Positions 41,858 through 50,098 of a stretch of DNA of 64,000 nt are shown in pieces. The notes beneath the pieces were generated by a model that worked only from the letters and a program-made list of their open reading frames with translations, was not told where the DNA came from and searched no databases. Source of the stretch: Gammaproteobacteria bacterium (lineage in GTDB: Bacteria > Pseudomonadota > Gammaproteobacteria > Steroidobacterales > GCA-2729495); NCBI GenBank assembly GCA_015709695.1, contig CP054183.1, positions 2,468,992 through 2,532,991 on the forward strand, read 5' to 3'. The translations under genes and the position numbers were made by a program. The first letter of the stretch is position 1. Every line of letters starts with the position of its first letter.

Positions 41858-42325
41858 CTAGCCGCCCTCGCCCGCTTCCGCCTCGAGGCGGGCGACGAGC
41901 CGGTTGAGCGTGGTGATCAGCCGCAGGATTTCCTCGCGGTCGAAGTCCTCGAGCACCTCGTTCCACAGGCCGGCGACGCGCTCGGCCAGGTCGGTGACGG
42001 TCCTGCGGCCGGCCGCGGTGATCGCCAGCCGCGTGACGCGCCGGTCGCTGCCATCGCGCAGGCGGCCGAGCAGGCCGCGCTGCTCGAGCTGGTCGATCAG
42101 CCGGGTCATCGCTCCGCTGCTGTGGCCGATGTTGCGCGAGAGGTCCGCGCCGGTGGTCGCGGTGCCGCTGTGGACCAGGGCCAGCACGATCCACTGCGTG
42201 AAGGTGACCTCGCTCGCCGCGAAGGCCGCCTCGGCGCGGGCCATGCTCAGCTTGTACGCGCGGCGCAGCAGGTAGCCGATGGCGTTGGCGGGGGTGAGTG
42301 AATCGGCCTGGTAGAACGCGGGCAC
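41858..42325 (-). CDS. MarR-family repressor of the efflux operon
   Basis: The 155-residue protein is a MarR-type winged-helix regulator: LRRAYKLSMARAEAAFAASE forms the first dimerisation helix, TTGADLSRNIGHSSGAMTRL the DNA-recognition helix, and GLLGRLRDGSDRRVTRLAIT the wing. It heads the efflux operon. A GTG at 42325 is chosen over a TTG at 42343 because the predicted transcript starts near 42349, leaving almost no leader for the TTG. A palindrome spanning the predicted start site is the likely autoregulatory operator, so ligand binding would release pump synthesis. Confidence 0.88.
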   Translation of the reverse strand: MPAFYQADSLTPANAIGYLLRRAYKLSMARAEAAFAASEVTFTQWIVLALVHSGTATTGADLSRNIGHSSGAMTRLIDQLEQRGLLGRLRDGSDRRVTRLAITAAGRRTVTDLAERVAGLWNEVLEDFDREEILRLITTLNRLVARLEAEAGEGG

Positions 42326-42334
42326 GGATCGCTG

Positions 42335-42384
42335 CCTGGGCAATTACTGCCCGGGAAGATAAATTGACGACCGAAAGAAATCAA
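42335..42384 (-). promoter_or_regulatory. marR promoter with overlapping palindromic operator
   Basis: On the minus strand TTGATT (42384-42379), exactly 17 nt, then TATCTT (42361-42356). Immediately downstream lies an inverted repeat with 8-nt arms CCTGGGCA/TGCCCGGG (one mismatch, 5-nt centre, 42335-42355), which covers the predicted start of transcription. A repressor bound there would block initiation. Confidence 0.6.
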
Positions 42385-42396
42385 GGGCATGGCGCC

Positions 42397-43635
42397 CTAT
42401 GCGGCCGCCTCCAGCGCCCGCCCGCGGCTGCGGCCACCCTCCATCCGCGGCAGGAACCCGGCCAGCAGCCCGATGACCGGCAGGAACGAGCAGAGGTGGT
42501 AGACGAAGCCGATGCTGGTCGCATCCGCCAGCTCACCCAGCACCGCCGCGCCGATGCCGCCCAGGCCGAAGGCGAAACCGAAGAACAGGCCCGCCACTGC
42601 GCCCACCCGCGAGGGCATGAGCTCCTGCGCATAGACGACGATCGCCGGGAAGGCCGAGGCGAGGATGAAGCCGATCGGCACGCTCAGCAGCGCCGTCCAG
42701 AACAGGTTGGCGTAGGGCAGCAGCAGCGTGAACGGCAGCACGCCGACGATCGACATCCAGATCACCGCCTTGCGGCCGATGCGGTCGCCGATCCAGCCGC
42801 CGGCGATGGTGCCGGTGGCCACCGCGGCGAGGAACAGGAACAGGTAGAGCTGCGCGCCCCGCACCGACACCTGGAACTCGCTGATCAGGTAGAAGGTGTA
42901 GTAGCTGGTCATGCTCGCCATGTAGAAGAACTTGGAAAAAATCAGCGCGATCAGCACCGCCATGGCCAGCACCAGCTGCCGGCGCGGCAGCGGCGGGCGC
43001 GAGGCCGCATGCGCCGCGCTCGCCCGCATGCGCTCCAGGCCGTGGTCCCGGTACCAGTGCCCGACCCGCACCAGCAGGAAGATGCCGAGCAGCGCCGCGA
43101 GCGAGAACCAGGCAATGCTCTCCTGGCCGTAGCCGAGCACGATGAACGCCGCCAGCAGCGGGCCGATCGCCGAGCCGGCATTGCCGCCCACCTGGAACAC
43201 CGACTGCGCCAGCCCGTGGCGATGACCCGCCGCCATGCGCGCCACCCGCGAGGACTCCGGGTGGAACACCGAGGAGCCGACACCGACGAGCGCCGCCGCC
43301 ACCAGCAGCGAGGTGAAGTTCGGCGCATAGGCCAGCAGCACCAGCCCGGCGAGCGTCGAGCCCATGCCCATGGCCAGCGAGTACGGGCGCGGGCTGCGGT
43401 CGATGTACAGCCCCACCAGCGGCTGCAACACCGAGGCGGTCACCTGCGACGTGAAGGTGAACAGCCCGATCTGGCCGAAATCCAGGCCGTAGTTCGTCTT
43501 CAGCAGCGGATAGATGGCCAGCAGCAGCGACTGCATCATGTCGTTGAGCAGGTGGCAGACGCTGATCGCCGCGAGAATGGAGAACGCCGTGCCCCCGGCA
43601 CTGGCGTCGCCGGGATGGTTGGAGGGAGTGCTCAC
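42397..43635 (-). CDS. Fosmidomycin-resistance-like MFS transporter
   Basis: The 412-residue, 12-helix transporter resembles Fsr-type MFS proteins: CHLLNDMMQSLLLAIYPLLK opens helix 1, LVGLYIDRSPRPYSL is motif A, and GVGSSVFHPESSRVARMAAG is the hallmark FHPE segment of this family, with QSVFQVGGNAGSAIGPLLAA downstream. It probably exports small drugs or phosphonates. The GTG at 43635 gives an N-terminus of about 25 polar residues before the first helix; a longer reading begins in low-complexity Arg-rich sequence without a plausible start. It stands alone between the marR promoter and the divergent FmdE gene. Confidence 0.88.
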   Translation of the reverse strand: MSTPSNHPGDASAGGTAFSILAAISVCHLLNDMMQSLLLAIYPLLKTNYGLDFGQIGLFTFTSQVTASVLQPLVGLYIDRSPRPYSLAMGMGSTLAGLVLLAYAPNFTSLLVAAALVGVGSSVFHPESSRVARMAAGHRHGLAQSVFQVGGNAGSAIGPLLAAFIVLGYGQESIAWFSLAALLGIFLLVRVGHWYRDHGLERMRASAAHAASRPPLPRRQLVLAMAVLIALIFSKFFYMASMTSYYTFYLISEFQVSVRGAQLYLFLFLAAVATGTIAGGWIGDRIGRKAVIWMSIVGVLPFTLLLPYANLFWTALLSVPIGFILASAFPAIVVYAQELMPSRVGAVAGLFFGFAFGLGGIGAAVLGELADATSIGFVYHLCSFLPVIGLLAGFLPRMEGGRSRGRALEAAA

Positions 43636-43824
43636 CGGGGAATCTTGCCGAGTCTGCGGGGCGCACAGCCTAGCAAAGCGCTTCAGGGCATTCCACGCCG
43701 CACGCCGGGGCGCGGCAGGCAGCCGCAGGGCGGTGCCGCGCTGACATGTATCAGGGCATCGCGCGGGCCGGGGCGTAGCATCGCCCCTGATACGACGCAC
43801 GGTTCAACCGGGAGGATCGAGGCG

Positions 43825-44439
43825 ATGTCCCTGCCTGCATTCTTTGCCGAAGCCCCGCGCATCCGGCTGCGCGATCCACTGGCCGAATTCCTCGGCGCCA
43901 GCGACGGCGGCCTGCTCGAGTACGGCTATGCCGACGCCGTGCGCCTCGCCGGCCACTCCTGCCCCACCGTGGCCAGCGCCTACCTCATGGCGCGCGCCGG
44001 CCTGCGCGCGCTCTTCGGCGACGCGCCCGCCGTGCGCGGCGCCGTCTCGGTGACCATGAACGGCGCCGAAGACGAAGGCACCACCGGCGTCATCGCCCAG
44101 GTCTTCACGCTGCTCACCGGTGCCGCCGCCGACAACGGCTTCCACGGCATCGGCGGCCGCTTCATCCGCCAGGGGCTGCTGCGCTACGACGGTGAGGACC
44201 CGCACAGCATCGCCAGCTTCCGCCGCAACGACAACGGCGACACCGTCTATCTGTCGCTCGACCTCTCCAGCGTGCCGCCCGACCCGCAGATGCGCCAGCT
44301 GATGCCGCGCGCCATGGCGCCCGACGCCACGCCCGCCGACCGGCAGCAATTCGGCGCCGCGTGGCAGGAGCGCGTGCGGCGGCTGCTGCTCGAGCATGCG
44401 GATGATGCGGCGGTGATCAGGGTGGAGCGGCGGGGCTAG
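43825..44439 (+). CDS. FmdE-family protein
   Basis: The 204-residue protein matches the FmdE (molybdenum formylmethanofuran dehydrogenase operon) family: RLAGHSCPTVASAYLMARAG contains the conserved GHSCP, in which the His/Cys can bind a metal, and the core extends to FHGIGGRFIRQGLL. Despite the name, many bacteria without methanogenesis encode these proteins, possibly for metal or cofactor handling. The ATG at 43825 follows a GGGAGG element. No molybdoenzyme gene is adjacent, although a MOSC-domain gene lies 6 kb away. Its stop overlaps that of the convergent DUF5666 gene. Confidence 0.8.
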   Translation: MSLPAFFAEAPRIRLRDPLAEFLGASDGGLLEYGYADAVRLAGHSCPTVASAYLMARAGLRALFGDAPAVRGAVSVTMNGAEDEGTTGVIAQVFTLLTGAAADNGFHGIGGRFIRQGLLRYDGEDPHSIASFRRNDNGDTVYLSLDLSSVPPDPQMRQLMPRAMAPDATPADRQQFGAAWQERVRRLLLEHADDAAVIRVERRG

Positions 44440-45734
44440 GCAGCCGGCGCATCCGTGCTCGCCTCGATGACATCGCCGGCCGACACGGCTGCGAAGAACG
44501 CCGCTGCGCTCATCGGGTTGTCGCTGGCATCGCGGAACGCCGCGGTATCGGTGCTGATGGTGACGCCGAGCACCGTGAGGTCGGGCTGGGCGATGGACTG
44601 GATCGGGCCACGCAACACCGCCTCGTCGTCCAGGTCCTCGCGCTGCACGCACACCGCCAGCATGTCGTTGGCCTGTGGCGAGGGGTCCTCGCCGCCGCAG
44701 ACCTCGACGTAATCGCCGACAGCCAGGTCCGCCAGGCCAAAGGCCAGCTCGCCCGCGGCACTGTCATCCTTCCAGATGGTGGCGGAGTCGGTGCGCACCA
44801 GCACGCCGGCGCTGTTGAAGCGGCCCTCCACCTCCAGCTTGGCATCGACGACCACGTCCGCCGCCGTGCCGCCCTCGAACTCCGTGCCGGCGTTGGTCAT
44901 GACCCGCACGCCCGCCACCTCGAACTCGCTCGCCGAGAAGGTCCGGGTGACATAGCCCTCGATCTCGATCTCCGTGTCGCTGCTCGCGCTGCCGGCGAGG
45001 TCCTTCTCGAGCTCGACCGTGGTCGCGGTGAGGACGCCGCCGGCGTAGCTGCCTTCCACCTCGACAAGGTTGCCGTCGGCGGGCGAGGCGCCGCCGAAGT
45101 CCTCGAGCGTGGCGGCCGCATAGTCGACGACCAGGCTGCCGATCATGAATCGCTGGTTGCCGGGATCGAGGCCGCTAATCCGGCCCTTGACGCCGGCCTC
45201 GTCACCGGGCTCCTGCCGCTCGATGCGGGTGGCGCGGATCACGCCGGTGGAATCGCGATAACCGCTGACCTCCACCCCATCACCCTCCACGAGGCCGGCC
45301 AGGCCACCGGCGATATCGGCGGCGAACACGGTGGCAGTCACGACGCGCACCGTCTGGCCGAGCACGACAAGGGTGCCGGCCGCGGTGTCGATGGCTGCCA
45401 CCGGCCCCTCGACCTCGCCCTCCGCGGCCACGCTGTCGGCGCGTCCCGACTTGCCGCCCGCATCGAGCTTGCCCCGCACCACCACCACCTGGCCGAGTTG
45501 CAGGTCCGCCTCGGTTCCCGGCTGGCCGTCGACCTCGATGCCGGCGCCCGTGGTGCGCCACTCCACGCCGTTGACGAAGATGCTGCCGAAACCGGTGATG
45601 GTGCCCGAGGAGACCCCCAACCGGTCGATGCCGGTGAACGAGGGCTGGCCGCCGCCACCGCCACCGCCGCCGCAACCGGCGATGCCGAATGCCACGGCCA
45701 TCGCCACCAGTACCTGTCCGATTGGTTTACTCAT
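44436..45734 (-). CDS. DUF5666-repeat lipoprotein
   Basis: The 432-residue protein begins with a lipoprotein signal (VAMAVAFGIAGC, lipobox IAGC) and a run of eight glycines. It then has about five copies of the DUF5666 beta-domain, each with the pattern G-x-I-x(n)-V-x-G-x(5-8)-T-x-V (for example SSGTITGFGSIFVNG, GEVEGPVAAIDTAAGTLVVL and GVKGRISGLDPGNQRFMIG). OB-fold-like domains of this kind are common in secreted lipoproteins of environmental Proteobacteria, with unknown function. It overlaps the start of the DUF6502 remnant upstream by 8 nt, so both were probably one operon. Confidence 0.82.
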   Translation of the reverse strand: MSKPIGQVLVAMAVAFGIAGCGGGGGGGGQPSFTGIDRLGVSSGTITGFGSIFVNGVEWRTTGAGIEVDGQPGTEADLQLGQVVVVRGKLDAGGKSGRADSVAAEGEVEGPVAAIDTAAGTLVVLGQTVRVVTATVFAADIAGGLAGLVEGDGVEVSGYRDSTGVIRATRIERQEPGDEAGVKGRISGLDPGNQRFMIGSLVVDYAAATLEDFGGASPADGNLVEVEGSYAGGVLTATTVELEKDLAGSASSDTEIEIEGYVTRTFSASEFEVAGVRVMTNAGTEFEGGTAADVVVDAKLEVEGRFNSAGVLVRTDSATIWKDDSAAGELAFGLADLAVGDYVEVCGGEDPSPQANDMLAVCVQREDLDDEAVLRGPIQSIAQPDLTVLGVTISTDTAAFRDASDNPMSAAAFFAAVSAGDVIEASTDAPAA

Positions 45735-46440
45735 GGCCCGACTCCTTGTCTGGATCGCCCTTGATCATGAACAGCCCGACACCCAGCCGGACCGCCGTCT
45801 TCTCCTGCAACCCCTGCTCCCCGAGGCGATGCCGCGCCAGCCAGGCATCGACCCGCTCCAGGAACTGTTGCCCCTCGGTCTCGAGGAAGGCCTGGAACGC
45901 CGCCACCGAATCCGCATCCACGCGGGTCTCCGTCGCCCGGCCCAGGAAGCGGCTCGGCCGGCCTTCGCCAGCCGCGAGGTTGTGATTGATGTTCACGCCG
46001 AGATCGGCGAACACACTGCCGGCGTTGAGGATCCACTGCGGATCCAGGGGCACGGGCTGGTAGAAGCGGCGCAGAACGCGCACCCGCGCATTCACCAGCG
46101 GGCCCACTGCACCGACCCGCTGCAGTTCCTTCAGCATCGTGCCCGGGGCCACATCCGGCGAGTAGCGTCGCGCCAGGCTCTCGAAGCTCGGGCCGGGACC
46201 CTCGGCCGCCAGCTCCAGCGGCAGACCATCCGGCCCGAGGACATCCGCATCCTGGTGCCAGCCCGACAGCAGCCGCGTGGCATCCGCCGTCTGGTTCGGC
46301 AGCGGCGGCTCGCTCGCCGCCAGCGCCTGGCGGATCAACCCCACCTCGCGCCGGCCGATACCGGTGAGGATCGCCACCCGCGACACGTTCGTCGGCCGCC
46401 CGCGGATGCCGTACTCGCGCGTCGCCACCTCGACGAACAC
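45727..46440 (-). pseudogene. DUF6502-family gene, 5'-truncated at an island border
   Basis: The 237-codon frame (from a GTG at 46440) matches the DUF6502 family core: FVEVATREYGIRGRPTNVSR, VAILTGIGRREVGLIRQAL and a C-terminal part near ETRVDADSVAAFQAFLETEG. Reading upstream in frame continues conserved sequence for about 15 codons (CGLTWREFAELSRTV) and then stops matching; an in-frame TGA follows. The first 30 or so residues expected in this family (a helical LRPLVRLLLR-type stretch) are missing. The break at about 46500 coincides with the left edge of the Fic island, so the insertion probably removed the 5' end and promoter. Residual translation from the GTG cannot be excluded. Confidence 0.7.
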
Positions 46441-46762
46441 CGTGCGCGAGAGCTCCGCGAACTCCCGCCAGGTCAGGCCGCAGCGCCGAGTTACCTGCGA
46501 ACCATTGCGTACTCAATCGAAAAGCCTGCCGATACGCCCTTCGGCGGCGGGCGATCGGGCAAGTTTTTGCCTTGATTGGTCGCCGGAAAGGCCGCTCAAC
46601 CTCGTCTGCTCTCCGGAGCCAGTTCAAGTCCCGAAACGGGAATCGAACCCGAGTCCGTCTCCGCAACCAATGACACACCCATTTGCACCCATTCCTGGGG
46701 CAAGGTGATCCGCCATGCGGCGAATAGTAGTCACATTAACCGCAACAAATGCGGCGAATGGC
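46441..46762. other. Non-coding left flank of the Fic island
   Basis: Between the truncated DUF6502 gene and the Fic promoter no reading frame looks like a gene. The stretch holds a tRNA/tmRNA T-arm-like segment (46629-46671), two copies of ATGCGGCGAAT (starting at 46715 and 46750), and AT-rich DNA. It probably marks an old integration border. Confidence 0.5.
46629..46671 (-). other. tRNA/tmRNA T-arm-like fragment, possible att remnant
   Basis: The minus strand reads CGGGTTCGATTCCCG (46651-46637), a complete T-stem-loop with canonical TTCGATT loop, preceded by GGAGACGGACT as in the 3' part of many tmRNA or tRNA genes. The acceptor stem and CCA that should follow are absent (TTTCGGGACTT instead), and no D or anticodon arm exists. 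Integrases commonly use this core, so it may be a leftover attachment site. Confidence 0.4.
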
Positions 46763-46797
46763 TTGCGTGCGCGGAGAATGCGGCCCATAATCTCCGC
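46763..46797 (+). promoter_or_regulatory. Leaderless promoter and operator of the fic gene
   Basis: TTGCGT (46763-46768), exactly 17 nt, then CATAAT (46786-46791). The expected start of transcription is at about 46798, the A of the ATG. A perfect inverted repeat GCGGAGA (46771-46777) / TCTCCGC (46791-46797) surrounds the -10 box. No ribosome-binding site exists. Confidence 0.6.
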
Positions 46798-47961
46798 ATG
46801 AATAGCGGTGATTACAAATACATCTGGCAGGCCGGTGACTGGCCGAACTGGCGCTTCGACTTGGCGGTACTCGCCGAGCCCATGGCCGAGGTGAGCCGTG
46901 CCCAAGGGCTCCTGATGGGCCGCCTGGCCGACGTGGGCATGGCGCTGCGCGATCAGGCCAGCCTGGCCGCGCTTACTGAAGACGTGGTCAAGACCAGCGA
47001 GATCGAGGGCGAGCGGCTCAACGTCGAATCGGTGCGTTCATCCATCGCCCGCAGGCTTGGCGTAGACATCGGCGCGCTGGCTCCAGTGGATCGGCACGTC
47101 GAAGGTGTGGTCGAGATGGTGCTGGATGCCACCGCCAACTGCCATGCGCCGGTGTCGCGGGAGCGGCTGTTCGGCTGGCATGCCGCGCTGTTTCCCACTG
47201 GCTACTCGGGCCTTGCCAGGATCGAGGTCGGCGGCTGGCGCGACGATGCCAACGGCCCGATGCAGGTGGTGTCTGGCCCCATCGGTCGCCAGCGCGTGCA
47301 TTTCCAGGCGCCGCCTGCAGATCGTCTGGAGTCTGAAACCAGCCGATTCCTGAACTGGCTCAATAGCGCATCAAACGAACCGCCGCTGCTCAAGGCTGGC
47401 CTTGGCCACCTGTGGTTCGTCACCTTGCACCCCTTCGACGACGGCAACGGCCGTATCGCCCGCGCCATCGGCGACCTGCTATTGGCGCGCGCCGACGGCA
47501 GCCCGCAGCGCTTCTACAGCCTGTCGGCGCAGATCCAGCGGGAGCGCAAGGCGTACTACGACATCCTGGAGCGCACCCAGAAGGGAGCTCTCGATGTCAC
47601 CGAGTGGCTCGCCTGGTTTCTCGACGCCTTGCACCGTGCGGTCGATCAGGCCCAGCACACCCTCGACGCCGTGCTGGCCAAGGCGCGCTTCTGGCAGCGT
47701 TTCGCGGGAACGCCGATGAACGAGCGCCAGGTGAAGCTGCTAAACCGCCTGCTCGATGGCTTCGAAGGCAAGCTCACCACCAGCAAGTGGGCGGCTATCA
47801 CCAAGTGCTCGCCCGATACCGCCCTGCGTGACATCAACGAGCTGCTGGCCCACGGCGCATTGCGCAAATCCGCCGCCGGCGGTCGCAGCACCAGCTACGA
47901 GTTGAACGGGCCTCCCGCAGAGGTGGCCGCATCTGCCTGGGCAGCCGCAAGATCAACCTGA
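46798..47961 (+). CDS. Fic-family AMPylase with DUF4172 N-terminus and C-terminal HTH
   Basis: The 387-residue protein opens with a DUF4172-type segment (YIWQAGDWPNWRFD). The inhibitory helix TSEIEG at 66-71 fits [S/T]xxxE[G/N] in a class II Fic protein. The catalytic motif HPFDDGNGRIAR at 211-222 is intact, and a winged-helix-like domain occupies residues 305-368 (AITKCSPDTALRDINELLAH). It should transfer AMP from ATP to a target hydroxyl, restrained by the inhibitory helix until activated. The ATG at 46798 directly follows the promoter, giving a leaderless message. The last residues (AEVAASAWAAARST) are read out of a transposase fragment in another frame, so the native C-terminus may have been replaced. 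Lower GC than its neighbours also suggests transfer. Confidence 0.9.
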   Translation: MNSGDYKYIWQAGDWPNWRFDLAVLAEPMAEVSRAQGLLMGRLADVGMALRDQASLAALTEDVVKTSEIEGERLNVESVRSSIARRLGVDIGALAPVDRHVEGVVEMVLDATANCHAPVSRERLFGWHAALFPTGYSGLARIEVGGWRDDANGPMQVVSGPIGRQRVHFQAPPADRLESETSRFLNWLNSASNEPPLLKAGLGHLWFVTLHPFDDGNGRIARAIGDLLLARADGSPQRFYSLSAQIQRERKAYYDILERTQKGALDVTEWLAWFLDALHRAVDQAQHTLDAVLAKARFWQRFAGTPMNERQVKLLNRLLDGFEGKLTTSKWAAITKCSPDTALRDINELLAHGALRKSAAGGRSTSYELNGPPAEVAASAWAAARST

Positions 47962-48081
47962 GCACCGTCTTCGCCGGGCAGAACGTCGGCATCAAGCAGG
48001 TCGCCGACCAGGAGACCGAGCGCATCACCAGCGCCGGGAATCCCTTCGGCGCTAGAGTGTTTCCCATGTGCCCGGAATAAT
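47921..48081 (+). pseudogene. Transposase C-terminal remnant
   Basis: In a frame different from fic the DNA reads GRICLGSRKINLSTVFAGQN, then VGIKQVAD, then QETERITSAGNPFGARVFPM and CPE-stop. This resembles the C-terminal tail of integrase-core transposases (IS481-like), whose members continue after VAD with an IWLVSF-type strand. Here roughly 16 residues are missing between VAD and QET, an in-frame deletion. Only the tail survives; the following bases resemble an insertion-sequence end that stops just before the tRNA gene. The fragment overlaps the last 40 nt of fic. Confidence 0.6.
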
Positions 48082-48118
48082 CCGTTACCGATGTGCTCGG
48101 AATGGACCATCGATTGAT

Positions 48119-48194
<76 letters not shown>

Positions 48195-48264
48195 TCCGGG
48201 GAGGCGCCGCGCGGGGGCCGCGGCCTTGGAGGGCGCCCGCGGGCGAGGCCTCGCGGGGAGCGGT

Positions 48265-48294
48265 ATTTAAGCCGCCCCCGCCAACCCGCGTCAA
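48265..48294 (-). promoter_or_regulatory. Promoter of tRNA-Phe
   Basis: On the minus strand TTGACG (48294-48289), 18-nt spacer, TTAAAT (48270-48265), followed by a GC-rich discriminator as in stringently controlled stable-RNA promoters. The expected start lies about 64 nt before the mature tRNA. Confidence 0.55.
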
Positions 48295-48384
48295 GGCAAG
48301 CGGCGCATCCGGCGGCCGCGGGCGCACCCTGGCCGGCCAGTGCCGGCGGTTGGGCGGGGGCCGTGCGGCCGTCCTACGGGCCGG

Positions 48385-50097
48385 ATGGACGCAATTCCCC
48401 GATCATGGCGGCGGCAGTGGCTGGTCACCTGGTGGCTGGTGCTGGCGGCGCTGGCCGGGCCGGCGGCCTGGGCTGGCGATGAAGCGGACACCGACGCGGA
48501 GCCGGTCACGCGGGGGCAGGACATGCCGAGCCCCGAGGAACTGGAACGGCGCGGCGCGACCATCGGGCGGATCGACATCGAGGTCGGGGACATCTTCGAC
48601 ACCAGCGACCCGCGCGAGGACCGCATGCTCTACCGGCTCGCCAACGACCTGCACTACAGCACCCGCCCCTCCACGGTGCAGGACCAGCTGCTCCTGCAAC
48701 CGGGCGACCTGTTCTCGGCGGAGCGCGCCGCGGAGACCGCGCGACTGCTGCGCGAGCAGGAATATTTCTCCGACGCGGACGTGCTGGCCCGCCACTACGA
48801 CCCGGACACCAATACCGTGGACCTGGACGTGAAGGTGCACGATGTCTGGACGCTGGAACCCGGCATCGGCGTCGGGCGCTCGGGCGGCACCAACCGCTCG
48901 CGGCTGCGCCTGGCGGACTCGAATTTCCTCGGCCTCGGCCAGCAGCTCGCGGTGGAGTACAAGAGCAACGTCGACCGCTCGGGCCTGGGCGTGCAGTTCA
49001 TCGATCCGCAGCTGTTCCACTCGCGCTGGGCCACGCAGGCGCACTACACCGACACCAGCGACGGCCGCCTCGGCTCGTTCGTGCTGGAACGGCCGTTCTT
49101 CGCCCTCGACAGCCGCTGGAGCGCAGGCGTCGCCGCCAACGCCATCGACGAAGTGACGCCGGTGTACGAATCGGGCGAGAAGGTGAGCGAGTTCGGCAGC
49201 AGCTACCGCGACTACTCGGTGCAGGGCGGCACCTCCAGGGGCCTGGTGGATGGCTGGGCGCGCCGCTGGCTCGCGGGCTACCGCTATGCGAGCGCCCGCT
49301 ACCAGGCGGTGACGGACGGCGACACGCCCACCCGCGAGCTGCCGCAGGACTACACCCTGTCCTATCCGTGGGTGGGCGTCGAGCTGATCGAGGACCACTT
49401 CGAGACTTCGCGCAACCGCGACCAGATCGGCCGCACCGAGGACGTGTTCCTCGGCCGGCGCCTGCGCGCGTCGCTCGGCTGGTCGGCGCCCGCCTTCGGC
49501 GCGGACCGCTCCGCCGGCATCTTCTCGCTGCTGGGCTCCATGGGCCTGCCTTTCGGCCAGGGCAACGACCTGCACCTGAGCTCGGGCTGGGAGGGCCGCC
49601 TGGAATCAGGCGGCCTGGTGGATGCGGTGCTGCAGGCGGACTCCCGCTTCTACCACCGCTTCGACGAGCACAACACCTTCATGGCCTACTTCGCGGGCGC
49701 CCATGGCGATGGCCTCAGCGAGGACCACCCGCTGCAGCTCGGCGGCGACAACGGCCTGCGCGGCTATCCGCTGCGCTACGAGACCGGCGAGAACCGTGTG
49801 CTGCTGACCGTCGAGGAACGCTACTACACGGACTGGTATCCCTTCCGCCTGTTCCGTGTCGGCGCCGCGGTGTTCGCCGATGCCGGCCAGGCCTGGGGCG
49901 GGGATGACCCCGCGGCGGCGGATGCCGCCACTCCGCCGCCCACGGGCTGGCTCGGCGACGTCGGCTTCGGCTTGCGTATCGGCAACGCGCGCTCGGGGAT
50001 AGGCAGCGTGCTGCACGTCGACCTGGCCTTCCCCGTCGCCCCGCCGGGCGATGTCTCGAAGGTGCAGCTGCTGCTGCAGGCCGAGAAATCCTTCTAG
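48385..50097 (+). CDS. BamA/TamA-type outer-membrane protein
   Basis: The 570-residue protein has a signal peptide (QWLVTWWLVLAALAGPAAWA, cleavage after AWA), a POTRA-like domain near 60-155 (IGRIDIEVGDIFDTSDPRED and TVDLDVKVHDVWTLEPGI), and a C-terminal Omp85-type barrel ending in LLLQAEKSF with terminal Phe. The barrel carries the conserved GGDNGLRGYPLRYE segment (the RGY motif of Omp85 proteins) and VGAAVFADAGQAWG. With only one or two POTRA domains it is shorter than BamA and is better viewed as a surface-antigen-domain relative. The ATG at 48385 precedes the signal peptide; the longer frame upstream is GC-rich filler. Confidence 0.85.
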   Translation: MDAIPRSWRRQWLVTWWLVLAALAGPAAWAGDEADTDAEPVTRGQDMPSPEELERRGATIGRIDIEVGDIFDTSDPREDRMLYRLANDLHYSTRPSTVQDQLLLQPGDLFSAERAAETARLLREQEYFSDADVLARHYDPDTNTVDLDVKVHDVWTLEPGIGVGRSGGTNRSRLRLADSNFLGLGQQLAVEYKSNVDRSGLGVQFIDPQLFHSRWATQAHYTDTSDGRLGSFVLERPFFALDSRWSAGVAANAIDEVTPVYESGEKVSEFGSSYRDYSVQGGTSRGLVDGWARRWLAGYRYASARYQAVTDGDTPTRELPQDYTLSYPWVGVELIEDHFETSRNRDQIGRTEDVFLGRRLRASLGWSAPAFGADRSAGIFSLLGSMGLPFGQGNDLHLSSGWEGRLESGGLVDAVLQADSRFYHRFDEHNTFMAYFAGAHGDGLSEDHPLQLGGDNGLRGYPLRYETGENRVLLTVEERYYTDWYPFRLFRVGAAVFADAGQAWGGDDPAAADAATPPPTGWLGDVGFGLRIGNARSGIGSVLHVDLAFPVAPPGDVSKVQLLLQAEKSF

Positions 50098-50098
50098 G

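Noticed and set aside
46629-46671. A complete tRNA or tmRNA gene
   Set aside because: Only the T-arm is recognisable; no acceptor, D or anticodon arm and no CCA.
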